64,000 bases of DNA from Leptospira terpstrae serovar Hualin str. LT 11-33 = ATCC 700639 (GCF_000332495.1 NZ_AOGW02000010.1:868001-932000), one strand, 5' to 3'. Positions 1 through 9,793 are shown, numbered from the stretch's first letter. The notes: generated by a model from the sequence alone, not told the origin. Program-made: numbers and translations.

Positions 1-1216
<1,216 letters not shown>

Positions 1217-1250
1217 ACATTCTCCCTTCTCTATTTCAGAGAATCTTTAA

Positions 1251-1844
1251 TTAATTTACGGAAGCGAAGTAAGCCTTAGACCCAGTAGGATCTGCTTTCA
1301 TCGTTTTCTTTCCTTCGTCCCAGTTTGCAGGGCAAACTTCACCGTGTTTTTCCACAAATTGGAAAGCTTTGATGAGGCGCACTGCTTCTTCAATGTTACG
1401 TCCTACAGGAAGGTCGTTAACAGTTGCTTGGCGAATGATACCCGCAGGATCAATGATAAAGGTCCCGCGAAGGGCAACCCCAGCATCAGGGCCTGACTCG
1501 ATCAAAACTCCAAAGGATTTTGCGATCTCTTTTGTTTTGTCAGCGATGAGTGGGTATTTGATCTCACCAATACCACCTTCTTTTCGGGCTGTTTTTTTCC
1601 AAGCTAAGTGCGAAAATTCGCTATCAACGGAAACTCCCAAAACTTCGGCTCCGATCTTTTTAAAATCTTCGAGTTTCGCATCGTATTCAATAATTTCTGT
1701 CGGGCAAACAAATGTAAAATCGAGTGGGTAGAAAAATAGAACCACCCATTTTCCTTTGTAATCGGACAATTTGATTTCTTTAAAACTATCCCCGATCACT
1801 GCTGTTGCTTTAAAATCTGGGGCATGTGATGTCACTTGTGGCAT
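1251..1844 (-). CDS. ahpC: Typical 2-Cys peroxiredoxin (AhpC/TSA family)
   Basis: This cytoplasmic thiol peroxidase reduces hydrogen peroxide and organic peroxides. The 197-residue protein has the peroxidatic cysteine in FVCPTE (Cys47) and the resolving cysteine in EVCPANW (Cys171), the typical 2-Cys arrangement. It also carries a GGIG motif (residues 90-93) and a C-terminal YF pair (192-193), features linked in this family to sensitivity to over-oxidation. The reading frame is open further upstream, but the ATG at 1844 has an AAGGAGT ribosome site and gives the normal N-terminus; a longer start would run into the ABC-F gene. A perfect 15-base palindrome lies directly upstream, and sufB follows 34 bases downstream. 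Whether its reductant is AhpF or thioredoxin cannot be told here. Confidence 0.95.
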   Translation of the reverse strand: MPQVTSHAPDFKATAVIGDSFKEIKLSDYKGKWVVLFFYPLDFTFVCPTEIIEYDAKLEDFKKIGAEVLGVSVDSEFSHLAWKKTARKEGGIGEIKYPLIADKTKEIAKSFGVLIESGPDAGVALRGTFIIDPAGIIRQATVNDLPVGRNIEEAVRLIKAFQFVEKHGEVCPANWDEGKKTMKADPTGSKAYFASVN

Positions 1845-1855
1845 AAAGTCACTCC

Positions 1856-1870
1856 TTAGAATTATTCTAA
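1856..1870 (-). promoter_or_regulatory. PerR/Fur-type operator palindrome upstream of the peroxiredoxin
   Basis: TTAGAAT-T-ATTCTAA is a perfect 7-1-7 inverted repeat, the geometry of PerR and Fur boxes (the Bacillus PerR box is TTATAAT-N-ATTATAA). It abuts the ribosome site of the peroxiredoxin gene and contains the proposed -10. The peroxiredoxin/sufB pair is a logical peroxide- or iron-responsive target. Which regulator binds is inferred; no Fur-family gene lies in the window. Confidence 0.6.
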
Positions 1871-1893
1871 GTACAATCCTTAGATTCTGTCTA
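1864..1893 (-). promoter_or_regulatory. Candidate promoter of the peroxiredoxin-sufB operon
   Basis: On the minus strand TAGACA (1888-1893) and TAGAAT (1864-1869) are separated by 18 bases, a plausible -35/-10 pair. The -35 lies across the end of the upstream ABC-F gene, and the -10 lies inside the palindromic operator, so a bound repressor would block polymerase. The match to consensus is moderate. Confidence 0.45.
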
Positions 1894-3388
1894 GATGTTT
1901 TTGGACGAGCGACAGGTTTTCCAATGACCATTCTTCCCAAGTGATAGATTCGACAAACCGCCTATCATGGCTAACCACCACCAATGCGGTTTGGAGGGTC
2001 TTAAGTGAGCACTCGAGTGCCTCTAAAGAATTTATATCCAAATGGTTGGTTGGTTCGTCTAAGAGAAGAATTTCTGGGCTCTCTTCCAGGTGAAGAGATA
2101 AATATAACTTTTTTATTTCTCCCGGACTAAAACTTTCTGACTCTGCAAAACGTTTTGGATCTGTTCCCAACCGGTGGATTCCCGAAAGGACCTTCGCTTT
2201 TGCGTCCGCTGGAAGGTTTTGAAATTTCCACTGCAAACTTTGGACCTCTTCTTTCGAAAACTCTTGGGGTAAATACAAATAAGGAATTTGTTTTTCTTCG
2301 CATTGATTTGCTAAAAACCGAAGGAGTGTAGATTTACCAGTTCCGTTTTTTCCAGTGATCGAAATTTTTGATTCAGGTTGGATTTGAATATGAGTATTCA
2401 AGTTTAGTTTCATAAATCCAAAATCAAAACAATCTTCTTCCCATAAAAACAAATGTTTCCTTTTGGAAATTTCCGTTTTCCAAGTTATCCCCAAATTTTC
2501 TTTTTCAGGAAGGTTTACAAAGATTTCATTTTCTTTTCGTTCGGATTGTTCGTATCTTTTTTCTAACTGATTTTTGAGTCGGCCAGCTTGACCATCTTTT
2601 CCACTCACACGCGCTAAGTTCTTTTTAGAACGACCATCATGATCATGAAGATCCAAACCTTTTTTGGATCTATGTTTGTGGGAAAGACTCGCCTCTTCTC
2701 TTCTACGTTTGAGTTCTGCATCTAGTTTTTTTCTTTCTTTCCGCCTAATTCCCCAATCGTGAACTCTCTTCTCGGCTTCTCTTTTCATTTCCCTTTTGCC
2801 TTCGGAATAATTTCCTGGCCGTTGCGAATAAAAATTCTTTTCTAAAAACACACAAGAAGTTGTAAGATCATCTAACAAAGATCTGTCGTGGCTAATGAGG
2901 ATTCCAATTCCTTGGTAATGTTTCATAGCACCCTGAATGATCTGGATACTTTCAAAATCTAAATGGTTTGTGGGTTCATCCAAAATCAAACTCGCAGGTC
3001 CATAGGACAAAGCCATAGCAAGGAGGATCCTTCGTTTTTCTCCAAAACTCAAATGATCATATTCTTCTAAAGATTTGATTTTGACCTTCAAAAGATTTTT
3101 ATATTTTCCTGATTCTTTGGAATTGTCATAAAGAAAATCTGATAGTTCTTCTTTGGAAAGATCTGTATCTTGGGAAAGGTAATAGACAGTTTCATTTCCA
3201 ACCACAGTTCCTGAATTTGGTACCAGTAAACCTGCAATGATTTTGGCAAGAGTGGATTTTCCACTCCCGTTTTTGCCAACAATTCCCGTCCAACCTACAC
3301 TAAAATGAAGGTTTAGACCTTGGAATAAAAGCTCGGATTGAGAATCGTAGAAATAATTTAAATTGTGAATGGTGATATGTTGGGACAT
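1880..3388 (-). CDS. ABC-F family ATPase (ribosome-associated type)
   Basis: The 502-residue protein has two ATP-binding cassettes and no membrane segments, as in ABC-F proteins, which act on ribosomes as translation factors or antibiotic-protection proteins. Cassette 1 has Walker [10 protein letters not shown] (about 38-46), signature LSFGEKRR (113-120) and Walker [12 protein letters not shown]. Cassette 2 has GKNGTGKST (346-354), a modified signature SPGEIKK, and [11 protein letters not shown]. Between them is a charged linker of about 100 residues (190-290) with an [19 protein letters not shown] stretch, unlike the short linker of housekeeping EttA. ATG 3388 has GGAGC upstream; an in-frame start at 3427 is possible but lacks support. 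A palindrome lies about 50 bases upstream. Substrate or drug specificity cannot be read from sequence. Confidence 0.85.
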   Translation of the reverse strand: MSQHITIHNLNYFYDSQSELLFQGLNLHFSVGWTGIVGKNGSGKSTLAKIIAGLLVPNSGTVVGNETVYYLSQDTDLSKEELSDFLYDNSKESGKYKNLLKVKIKSLEEYDHLSFGEKRRILLAMALSYGPASLILDEPTNHLDFESIQIIQGAMKHYQGIGILISHDRSLLDDLTTSCVFLEKNFYSQRPGNYSEGKREMKREAEKRVHDWGIRRKERKKLDAELKRRREEASLSHKHRSKKGLDLHDHDGRSKKNLARVSGKDGQAGRLKNQLEKRYEQSERKENEIFVNLPEKENLGITWKTEISKRKHLFLWEEDCFDFGFMKLNLNTHIQIQPESKISITGKNGTGKSTLLRFLANQCEEKQIPYLYLPQEFSKEEVQSLQWKFQNLPADAKAKVLSGIHRLGTDPKRFAESESFSPGEIKKLYLSLHLEESPEILLLDEPTNHLDINSLEALECSLKTLQTALVVVSHDRRFVESITWEEWSLENLSLVQKHLDRI

Positions 3389-3437
3389 GCGACAAGCTCC
3401 TTTGGTTTCCATTGGGGAAATAAGCAAACAAGTCTTG

Positions 3438-3453
3438 TCCTAACGAGTTAGGA
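3438..3453. promoter_or_regulatory. Palindrome upstream of the ABC-F gene, candidate operator
   Basis: TCCTAAC-GA-GTTAGGA is a perfect 7-2-7 inverted repeat 50-65 bases upstream of the ABC-F start, in the 181-base gap following the large disordered-protein gene. An AT-rich -10-like TAAAAT (3470-3475, minus strand) lies just upstream, though no good -35 is seen. It could be a repressor operator; as RNA it could form a short hairpin with a CTCG loop. The regulator is unknown. Confidence 0.4.
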
Positions 3454-3569
3454 GAAAGATGGATTTAGTATTTTAATATTTGTTTGCCTATTTTTGTGTT
3501 CGCAATCTCATCGGTTTGCACCTCTCTTATCTATGTTAGACTGTGAAAAAAGAAAAAGTTGTCAAGAGT

Positions 3570-6140
3570 TTAGTTTCCCTTAGCCATAAGGAATTTTTCC
3601 ATAAACTCTGTGATGTCGCGAATGTTACGATTGATCATCTTACGAAGTTCTGGAGGAATATTTTGTGATTTGATCACTCGGTAGTAGTTCAAAGCATTTT
3701 TTAACATCTTACGACGAGCAAACTCTTGTGCTTTCATAAGCATAGGTTTGTATTTATAATACGAATATTCCATAATGGAATAGTTCTTCGACAATCGAAA
3801 TGCATGGGGAATCTTTCCAAAATCATAAGTCAGTGTTAAAAAGGGCGCGTCATCTGCTTCGGGGGGTTTTAGTTCCAAAACCCCGTGGATGATTTTTTCT
3901 GGTTCGTCCTCTGTGGCTTTTTCGGCCATTTCATCCAGAGGAATGGGCGATTCTTCATCCGCAATCTCGCCTAAGTTTCCATCAACGATTTCAATTTCAG
4001 GAGCCTCTGCGTCTTCCAGAGTGGGCCCGTCGCCCGCACCTGCATCTTCTTTAAGTTTGCGGTCCCGAAAGACTTCATCTGCATCGGGAAGTCCTATCCT
4101 TAAGTCTTCACTAGTTAACGGCCGATTGGTGAGTTCTACTTGGATCGGTAGATCGGTTTCAATGATGGTCTCTGACTTTTGTTTGTTTGGATCTACCGCT
4201 TCTGGCAGGTCAGTCTTTGGAGAAATGAGTTTCTCTGTTTGTGGATCAATTGGATCAGGTAACTCTAATTCTTTCCGTAAAGCATCTGTTGTTGATTCTA
4301 ACCAATTGGGTTCCTCATCCGTTCGACCCTTTTCTTGTGGATGAAGAAGAGGTTCTTTTTCATCCCTACGCAAATCATTTGGATCAGGAAGATTAATGGG
4401 TTCAAGACCCCAATCCTCTGGAAGTTTTAAGTTTGGTTGGTCAGGAAAGTAGGGTTTTAGTAAATCATTAAGAGAGGCTTCCTCTCCTTTGGCTTCTAGT
4501 TCCTTGGCTTTCTTTTCGATCTTCTTTAAAGCTTGGTTCTTTAAAAAGTCTTCTCGCTCCTGAAAGCGGTCTTTTTTCCTTCTGTCTTCACCAGACCGTC
4601 TGTCTTTTCTTCCTGCAAGATTGGTTCGCCTGTCCGCATTCTTTCTACGTTCGTCACCAGACCTTCTGTCTACAAGGGGAAGGTCTTTGAATTGTTTCCA
4701 ATCATTGGAAAAGAAAGTATCTTCAGGAAGGTCAAGCTCCGATACATCCTTTTTTGAAATCTGGTCAGCAAGCGTCTGTAAGTCGAGAGGTTGGCGCGGT
4801 CCTGCCGGAGTATTTGGACTTCCCAATCCACTTGGGATTCCAGGCATATCCGGAGGAACATAAAAGGGTCCAACAATTCCTGATCCCGGTGGTGCCATGG
4901 GAGCCCCAGGCATTCCACCGGCAAGTCCTCCCGTCGTCAAACCTTGGTTTAACGATTGTAAAAGTTGGTCTTGATTTTGAATGACCTTGGGATCAAAACC
5001 GGGTGCCTGAGGGGAGGATTGTAAAAACTGGTATACAATCGGATGGACCAATTGGTTTCCACCTGCCACATTTTGGTTAACCTGGGGACTAGAGATGGAA
5101 GCGTCAGAAGGTAAAGAAGGTTTTCCTTGAGGATATGGCGTATCTACCGTGTTTGGTGGCAAAGGAGGCGGAGGTAAAGCGGAGCTCTGTTGTGGAGAAG
5201 ATTGTGGCGCTTGTGGAAAGTTAGGTGGAGGCGAATTTTGGGCAAATTGGATGGCACGAGCAATCGATTCGGCAAAAAGTTCAGATACTTCCTTTAGAGC
5301 ACCTACAAGATCTGTAAGGTCTTTGTCAGGTTTTGGACTCACACCAGGTTTTGGTTCTTTTTTCTTTGCCTTTTCTTTTCCTAGCGGATCCTGTTTGGAT
5401 TTGTCTTCCTTTCCTGGATCTCCTTGTTTTCCAGAAGAAGGATTGTCTTCTAAAAACTCTTCTAAGTCCTGAATGTTTTTCTTAATTTTTTCTTTGATCT
5501 CTTGGTCAGGAATGCGGTTTCCTGTCCGCTCAAAGATCTCAATTGCTTCCTCTACTTGTTCTGCTTCAACAAGAGCCTCTGCATTGAGGAGTGGTCTTCT
5601 ATGAAAGGAATACTTTGAATTTTTGGAAATGATATCATCAGCGGAAAAACTAATATCAGGTGTTTCACGTCTTGGTCTATCTCCAGAAGAGGAAGATTCT
5701 GAACCTTCTTCCCCAAATTCACCTAACGGTAGATCGCTGAGAGACTTAGGCTGTTTTTGTTTTTCACGCCTACCACCTCTTCCGGACTTTGGTTCTTTCC
5801 CAGAACTAGGCTTCCCAGGTTCTCCTGGTTCTTCATCGCTATCCGATTCTAAATCAGATAATCTTTCCGAGAGGGGTTTTGGTTTCGATTTAGGTTCTTT
5901 GGAATCTGTTTGAAAATTTAATTCTTCTCCGCGCCCACCGGAATTTGATCTTTCTTTTTTTGGAGATTTTGATCGTGGCTGTGTTTCCTGAGCTTCTACC
6001 GATTGTCTTTGTTTTTGTCTTCGTTTTTGGCGTGGACTTAAATCAGTTTCGGACCTGCCTCCCCCCTCGCTCCCAGCGATATCATTGAGGTCGGCACCTG
6101 CGCCGGAAAGACCGAGTAACATCATGAGGGTGGTTAACAT
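3570..6140 (-). CDS. Large low-complexity protein with matching helical units at both ends
   Basis: I do not recognise this 856-residue protein. It opens with a short hydrophobic stretch (MLTTLMMLLGLSGAG) lacking the basic start of a normal signal peptide. Residues 20-170 are charged and Ser/Gly/Lys-rich. About 175-231 form a TPR-like helical unit ending NIQDLEEFLE. Residues 235-460 are Pro/Gly/Gln-rich and look disordered. Residues 491-525 carry repeated basic blocks of the DRRSGxxRR type, followed by a Lys/Glu helix and an acidic, Pro-rich region. The last 59 residues repeat the helical unit, ending NIRDITEFME. The start ATG (6140) has only a weak AGAG ribosome site. It stands alone, divergent from the thioesterase gene. 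A scaffold or anchoring role is only a guess. Confidence 0.75.
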   Translation of the reverse strand: MLTTLMMLLGLSGAGADLNDIAGSEGGGRSETDLSPRQKRRQKQRQSVEAQETQPRSKSPKKERSNSGGRGEELNFQTDSKEPKSKPKPLSERLSDLESDSDEEPGEPGKPSSGKEPKSGRGGRREKQKQPKSLSDLPLGEFGEEGSESSSSGDRPRRETPDISFSADDIISKNSKYSFHRRPLLNAEALVEAEQVEEAIEIFERTGNRIPDQEIKEKIKKNIQDLEEFLEDNPSSGKQGDPGKEDKSKQDPLGKEKAKKKEPKPGVSPKPDKDLTDLVGALKEVSELFAESIARAIQFAQNSPPPNFPQAPQSSPQQSSALPPPPLPPNTVDTPYPQGKPSLPSDASISSPQVNQNVAGGNQLVHPIVYQFLQSSPQAPGFDPKVIQNQDQLLQSLNQGLTTGGLAGGMPGAPMAPPGSGIVGPFYVPPDMPGIPSGLGSPNTPAGPRQPLDLQTLADQISKKDVSELDLPEDTFFSNDWKQFKDLPLVDRRSGDERRKNADRRTNLAGRKDRRSGEDRRKKDRFQEREDFLKNQALKKIEKKAKELEAKGEEASLNDLLKPYFPDQPNLKLPEDWGLEPINLPDPNDLRRDEKEPLLHPQEKGRTDEEPNWLESTTDALRKELELPDPIDPQTEKLISPKTDLPEAVDPNKQKSETIIETDLPIQVELTNRPLTSEDLRIGLPDADEVFRDRKLKEDAGAGDGPTLEDAEAPEIEIVDGNLGEIADEESPIPLDEMAEKATEDEPEKIIHGVLELKPPEADDAPFLTLTYDFGKIPHAFRLSKNYSIMEYSYYKYKPMLMKAQEFARRKMLKNALNYYRVIKSQNIPPELRKMINRNIRDITEFMEKFLMAKGN

Positions 6141-6302
6141 AAAAGGGTACTACTCTATATTTTCGAGGTTTCCTATACAGTAACTTAAGGTCGAATCAAA
6201 GAATATTCAATTTCCTAGCATTTTACGCACGTCTTTAGGCCAAAATGACTGCAAGTTCTTTTTCTGCTTGACACAAGAGAAATTCTTGCGTTCCATGGTG
6301 GC

Positions 6303-6707
6303 ATGAAATCCGTTGCGAAAAAAAATCTCAGCTTTGCCTCCTCACCGGACAATGCAGACGGGTTGCAGTTGAAAATCACATTTGACGAAGACACAAAAAC
6401 TGCCTTTGGTGATTACACCTGCCCCGAAAAATACCAGGGTTTACCGGATCAAATCCACCCAGGAATTATATCCACTATCCTAGATGAAATCATGGTTAAG
6501 ATCAATGAAGCGATGAATTTTGAAACCACTACAGGTGAATTAACCATACGTTTCCTTCAACCTGCGAAAGTGAATGAACCATTACACTTACGTGGATGGT
6601 TTGTGAAAAAGAACAAAAAAATCATAGAAAACAGGGCTGAAATAGAAAATGAGATCGGCAAAATAGTGGCCCGCGGAAAAGGTAAATATATCGAAGCTGA
6701 AGACTGA
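6303..6707 (+). CDS. Hotdog-fold thioesterase-like protein (PaaI/4HBT type)
   Basis: The 134-residue protein has the size and pattern of single-domain hotdog acyl-CoA thioesterases. The region [14 protein letters not shown] (about 57-70) matches the HGG-x-ATLLDE active-site helix of PaaI-like enzymes, with the first glycine replaced by proline, and [15 protein letters not shown] matches the central strand. Its acyl-CoA substrate is unknown. The ATG at 6303 follows GGTGG. A TTGACA (6268-6273) upstream could be a -35, but the matching -10 is poor. The gene ends five bases before tRNA-Leu, so the tRNA may be co-transcribed with it. Confidence 0.7.
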   Translation: MKSVAKKNLSFASSPDNADGLQLKITFDEDTKTAFGDYTCPEKYQGLPDQIHPGIISTILDEIMVKINEAMNFETTTGELTIRFLQPAKVNEPLHLRGWFVKKNKKIIENRAEIENEIGKIVARGKGKYIEAED

Positions 6708-6712
6708 TTTAT

Positions 6713-6799
6713 GCCGGTGTGGTGGAATTGGTAGACGCAGTGGATTCAAAATCCACCGATGGTAACATCATGCCGGTTCGATTCCGGCCATCGGTACCA
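6713..6799 (+). tRNA. tRNA-Leu (anticodon CAA)
   Basis: The 87-base class II tRNA has acceptor arms GCCGGTG and CATCGGT (two G-U pairs), an anticodon stem GTGGA/TCCAC with loop TTCAAAA (anticodon CAA, reading UUG), a long variable arm around GATGGTAACATC, and a T arm CCGG-TTCGATT-CCGG. The 3' CCA is encoded. It begins five bases after the thioesterase stop codon; no separate promoter is clear. Confidence 0.95.
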
Positions 6800-6807
6800 A
6801 CAGTAAT

Positions 6808-7581
6808 TTAGTTCGAATCTCTCTCGCAAGCCTTTTGATAAAAATCTTCTTCGATGGTATCAATGGCTTGTAAGATTAGGGAGATTTCTTCTTCTTTCAT
6901 CTGATCAAAGATAGCTCTTCCCTCTTTTAGAATCGAAACTCCCAGTGTAATTCCTTTTTTATCTTCCACTGTATACAAATTTCCCTTTGATTGCATCTTT
7001 ATTAAGATATCTTCCATGATCAGTATGATTTTGCGAACAAGGTCTGCATCCGAAAATACTTTGAAGAGGGCACCAATGTCTTTACGAAAGGCATCGGCTT
7101 TCTGTTTTTCTACTTTTGCTATGAGGGAATCCATGGCAAATTCAGATTCCAATAACCTTAACTTGTTTTCCCTTCTATCCAGTTCCATCACAAGCTCTTC
7201 TTCAAACTGATGAGCTGTCACATAAGAATGGAGAGCAGCAAGCCCCGCTTTTAATGCCAAAGGAAAATGTTTTCCAAAACGAAAGATAGACATAGCTAAG
7301 TTACCAAGGATTCCCCAAATTTTTGTGGGATGGTTTACGAAGCCAGATAACGCATCAAAGGCGGCATCCAATTCCTTTCTTTTAGAATATTCGGGATAAA
7401 GGTATTCTAAAAAAAAATGGAGTAACCTATCGATTGTATTACGAGGAATGGATCGAAACTCTGGATACAGTTTTAAATTCTCTTCTGAATATCTCTTTTG
7501 GAGAGATTTTTGGTACATAACTATAAGCTCTTGAAAGAGAGGGTGGTCGAGAACTTTCGAAGATTCTTTTTTTGGTTTCAT
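6808..7581 (-). CDS. Conserved-looking protein of unknown function
   Basis: I do not recognise this 257-residue protein. It has no signal peptide and no clear membrane segment, is predicted mostly helical, and carries a charged heptad-like stretch in the middle (around ELVMELDRRENKLRLLESEF) that may form a coiled coil. The C-terminal part (about 210-250) alternates short hydrophobic and acidic segments. It ends nine bases from tRNA-Leu on the opposite strand, and its start at 7581 lies 14 bases downstream of the amidase gene on the same strand, so it is probably the last gene of that transcript. Confidence 0.6.
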   Translation of the reverse strand: MKPKKESSKVLDHPLFQELIVMYQKSLQKRYSEENLKLYPEFRSIPRNTIDRLLHFFLEYLYPEYSKRKELDAAFDALSGFVNHPTKIWGILGNLAMSIFRFGKHFPLALKAGLAALHSYVTAHQFEEELVMELDRRENKLRLLESEFAMDSLIAKVEKQKADAFRKDIGALFKVFSDADLVRKIILIMEDILIKMQSKGNLYTVEDKKGITLGVSILKEGRAIFDQMKEEEISLILQAIDTIEEDFYQKACERDSN

Positions 7582-7594
7582 AGATCGTATTTAT

Positions 7595-8935
7595 TTATAG
7601 TACATCATCAAAATAAGTTTCATACCGTTCCCAATTTACTTTTTTACCTTTTGGATTGTAAGGCAAATTGGAATTTTTTTTCACATCCAGACCAACAAAC
7701 AAAGAGTAGATACCGACTGCTAAAGAAATGGCAGTTTCTTTTTTGTTTTGAGTAAGGTATTTCATATCACGACTTCGATTGACATATCCAATTTCAATAA
7801 AGGCACAAAGAGCATTGGTATAAGTAGGAAGGCTATAGGTAGAAATATAAGGTTTCTGGATCGGACCAAGTTCTGGATACGGCGAGTCTTTTTCTTTCAA
7901 TTGGATAGGAAGTCCATATTGGACAAAACGCATCAGTTCCTTGGTTACATAGTGGTTGTCACCACCAAACCCTTCCTTTCCCCCTTCCCTTCTCCACTCC
8001 TCTTTTTTTCCCTTCTCTCTTTCCCAAAACTTTCCTGTTTCCAAAAAGTCTTCATGATTTGTGGCATAAGGGCCTGGTTTCCCAATTTGTTTTTCCCAAT
8101 TGGGATCATCGGCATAGCGCCAACTCACCATATTTTGGCGGTATCCTTCAAACTTAGAAATATCCGTTTCTTTCCCGTTTTTTTTCGACCAATACCCATG
8201 CAAGTAAATCCAAGTATCTGCCATGGCATTCTCTAATTTGGACCAGCCCGATTGGAAAATGAGCCAGTCCGACCAAGGACCATTCAAAAAGGTATTTTGC
8301 GATTTTTTCTTTTCTGAGATTTTTTTGATTTGGGAGAATGTTTTGAACCCAGGAGTCAGGACGGCACCCATTCCCCCGGTTTGGCCCTTACTTGCAGGAT
8401 TCAAATGGAGAGACAATACTAGGTGAGGTTTTGATTCATTGATTTTAGACAATCTACCTTTTCGACGAACACCCGTTTTTGGGTCTGGAAAGTCATACAA
8501 CCGATAGGTTGCATTCGGATCGTCTGAAGCCGAATCTTCATCAAAGGATGTTTCCCGTGTGAGTTTACTTTCCAAGGTAACTCGAGTAAATTCTGATTTT
8601 TTTGAAAATAGCTGCAGGTACCCTTCAAATTCTTTCCATCCTGCCTCTGTCTCGGTAAGTTTTAGGATTCTATGCACTTCCTTAGCTAAGTTAAGGACTA
8701 CCTTTCTTTCCGTTAGGTTTCCGTGTTCTGTTCCTTGTTTGTATGTTTCTAAGTAAGTTTGTGTGACACTGTCATATTTGTCTCCGTGTTGTGCCTTGGG
8801 ATCTTTGGCGATACCACCATGTCCTGGATCCACAACAATACGAAAGACAGGCACCGCTCCCAAAGAAAAGGAAACGAACCCAAAACCTAATATGAGGAGA
8901 AATCTACGGAACAATAAGGAAGATAAAGAAAGCAC
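7595..8935 (-). CDS. Exported N-acetylmuramoyl-L-alanine amidase (Amidase_3)
   Basis: This zinc amidase cuts the bond between N-acetylmuramic acid and L-alanine in peptidoglycan. The 446-residue protein has an N-terminal signal sequence (about 1-27), the first zinc ligand in VVDPGHGG (His39), a likely Glu ligand in LTERK (Glu77), a histidine in LSLHLNP (His177) and the catalytic glutamate in AFIEIGYV (Glu381). The usual catalytic domain is about 200 residues; here some 190 residues, rich in Trp and Lys, are inserted between the His177 strand and the Glu381 strand. The start is GTG 8935; the only ribosome site (GGAG) lies in the arm of a strong hairpin just upstream. The gene follows an exported protein gene and precedes an unknown gene. 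Confidence 0.85.
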   Translation of the reverse strand: MLSLSSLLFRRFLLILGFGFVSFSLGAVPVFRIVVDPGHGGIAKDPKAQHGDKYDSVTQTYLETYKQGTEHGNLTERKVVLNLAKEVHRILKLTETEAGWKEFEGYLQLFSKKSEFTRVTLESKLTRETSFDEDSASDDPNATYRLYDFPDPKTGVRRKGRLSKINESKPHLVLSLHLNPASKGQTGGMGAVLTPGFKTFSQIKKISEKKKSQNTFLNGPWSDWLIFQSGWSKLENAMADTWIYLHGYWSKKNGKETDISKFEGYRQNMVSWRYADDPNWEKQIGKPGPYATNHEDFLETGKFWEREKGKKEEWRREGGKEGFGGDNHYVTKELMRFVQYGLPIQLKEKDSPYPELGPIQKPYISTYSLPTYTNALCAFIEIGYVNRSRDMKYLTQNKKETAISLAVGIYSLFVGLDVKKNSNLPYNPKGKKVNWERYETYFDDVL

Positions 8936-8944
8936 GATGAGTCA

Positions 8945-8970
8945 TTCTCCGCACCCAGGGGAGCGGAGAA
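8945..8970 (-). promoter_or_regulatory. Leader hairpin covering the amidase ribosome site
   Basis: On the minus strand TTCTCCGC (8970-8963) and GCGGAGAA (8952-8945) form a perfect 8-bp stem around a 10-base loop that could add two more G-C pairs. The only Shine-Dalgarno-like GGAG before the amidase GTG sits in the 3' arm. No U-run follows, so it is not a standard terminator; control of translation or mRNA end protection is more likely. Confidence 0.5.
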
Positions 8971-8988
8971 AAGAAAAAGTTTAAAGTT

Positions 8989-9735
8989 CTATTTTGTTTG
9001 TTGGCTAAAGATTTGGTTTCTGTTATCGCTTAAGTCTTTGCTGTATTTATCAGTGATTGCTTTTTTATCCGCCTCTGCTTCTTTGAAATCAGACAGGATT
9101 TTGATTCCATAGTCCTTGGCAATTCGGTAATGGACGATTGCATCGTAGAACCTGTCATCGCGGGACATGTCAGTTGCCAAACCCATTTGACCATATGCGA
9201 TACGAAGTTTTTGTTGTCCTTCCGCAATCTCACGGTAAGGAACCACAACCTTCGATCCTTCTTGTGAAGTTTCCACCAACTGCGATTGTTCTTGGCCTGT
9301 GATTAAATCCGCACATTCCGCAAGTAAGTTCTGTGTTTTGGTATCATAGTTTTTTGAAAACTTACCAAGTAGAGTGGATATATCTTTTTCCAAAGCGACC
9401 ATCGCTTTTCCCGAAGCAATGTAAGCTCGTCTGTAGTAATAACGTAAAACAACTTGGTAATCTTTTTTGATTTTGTCTAGTGCTGTTTTGGAATCAGGAA
9501 CTTCATCACCAAAGTTTGCAGTGACAATCGTTAGTAGTTTGATAGCATTGATGACACGGTCTTTGTTATTTTCGGAAATGTTCTTATATTGTTTACGTTC
9601 TAAGTTGTTCCCTTGGTCTAATTTGTCGAGTTCCTCAAAGGACTCTTTCCCTTTTTCGGGCGCCCCGGACTCTTGTGCTGACACCGACAAACATACGAAA
9701 CAAAACGAAAGGATGATGAAACTATTTTTTAACAC
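8989..9735 (-). CDS. Exported helical protein of unknown function
   Basis: I do not recognise this protein. From the GTG at 9735, which has an AAGGAG site ten bases upstream, it is 248 residues with a clear signal peptide (LKNSFIILSFCFVCLSVSAQ) and a periplasmic or secreted mature part. The frame is open back to 9831, but that start overlaps the upstream methyltransferase gene and would bury the signal sequence. The mature protein is Lys/Glu/Asp/Gln-rich and mainly helical, with a TPR-like stretch near the end (YDAIVHYRIAKDYGIKIL). It sits between the O-methyltransferase and the amidase on the same strand, which suggests but does not prove a cell envelope role. Confidence 0.65.
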   Translation of the reverse strand: MLKNSFIILSFCFVCLSVSAQESGAPEKGKESFEELDKLDQGNNLERKQYKNISENNKDRVINAIKLLTIVTANFGDEVPDSKTALDKIKKDYQVVLRYYYRRAYIASGKAMVALEKDISTLLGKFSKNYDTKTQNLLAECADLITGQEQSQLVETSQEGSKVVVPYREIAEGQQKLRIAYGQMGLATDMSRDDRFYDAIVHYRIAKDYGIKILSDFKEAEADKKAITDKYSKDLSDNRNQIFSQQTK

Positions 9736-9793
9736 GAAACTGACTCTCCTTAAACCAAGGAGCAGAATAGCCGAGATTACAAGGGTTTGACTA

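Noticed and set aside
1217..1250. Hairpin TTCTC-N7-GAGAA between peroxiredoxin and sufB
   Set aside because: A five-base A/T-rich stem is too weak to call a terminator or attenuator.
3889..5913. Several long open frames on the plus strand opposite the large disordered protein
   Set aside because: They mirror the Ser/Pro/Gly/Glu codon bias of the minus-strand gene, have no ribosome sites and show no domains.
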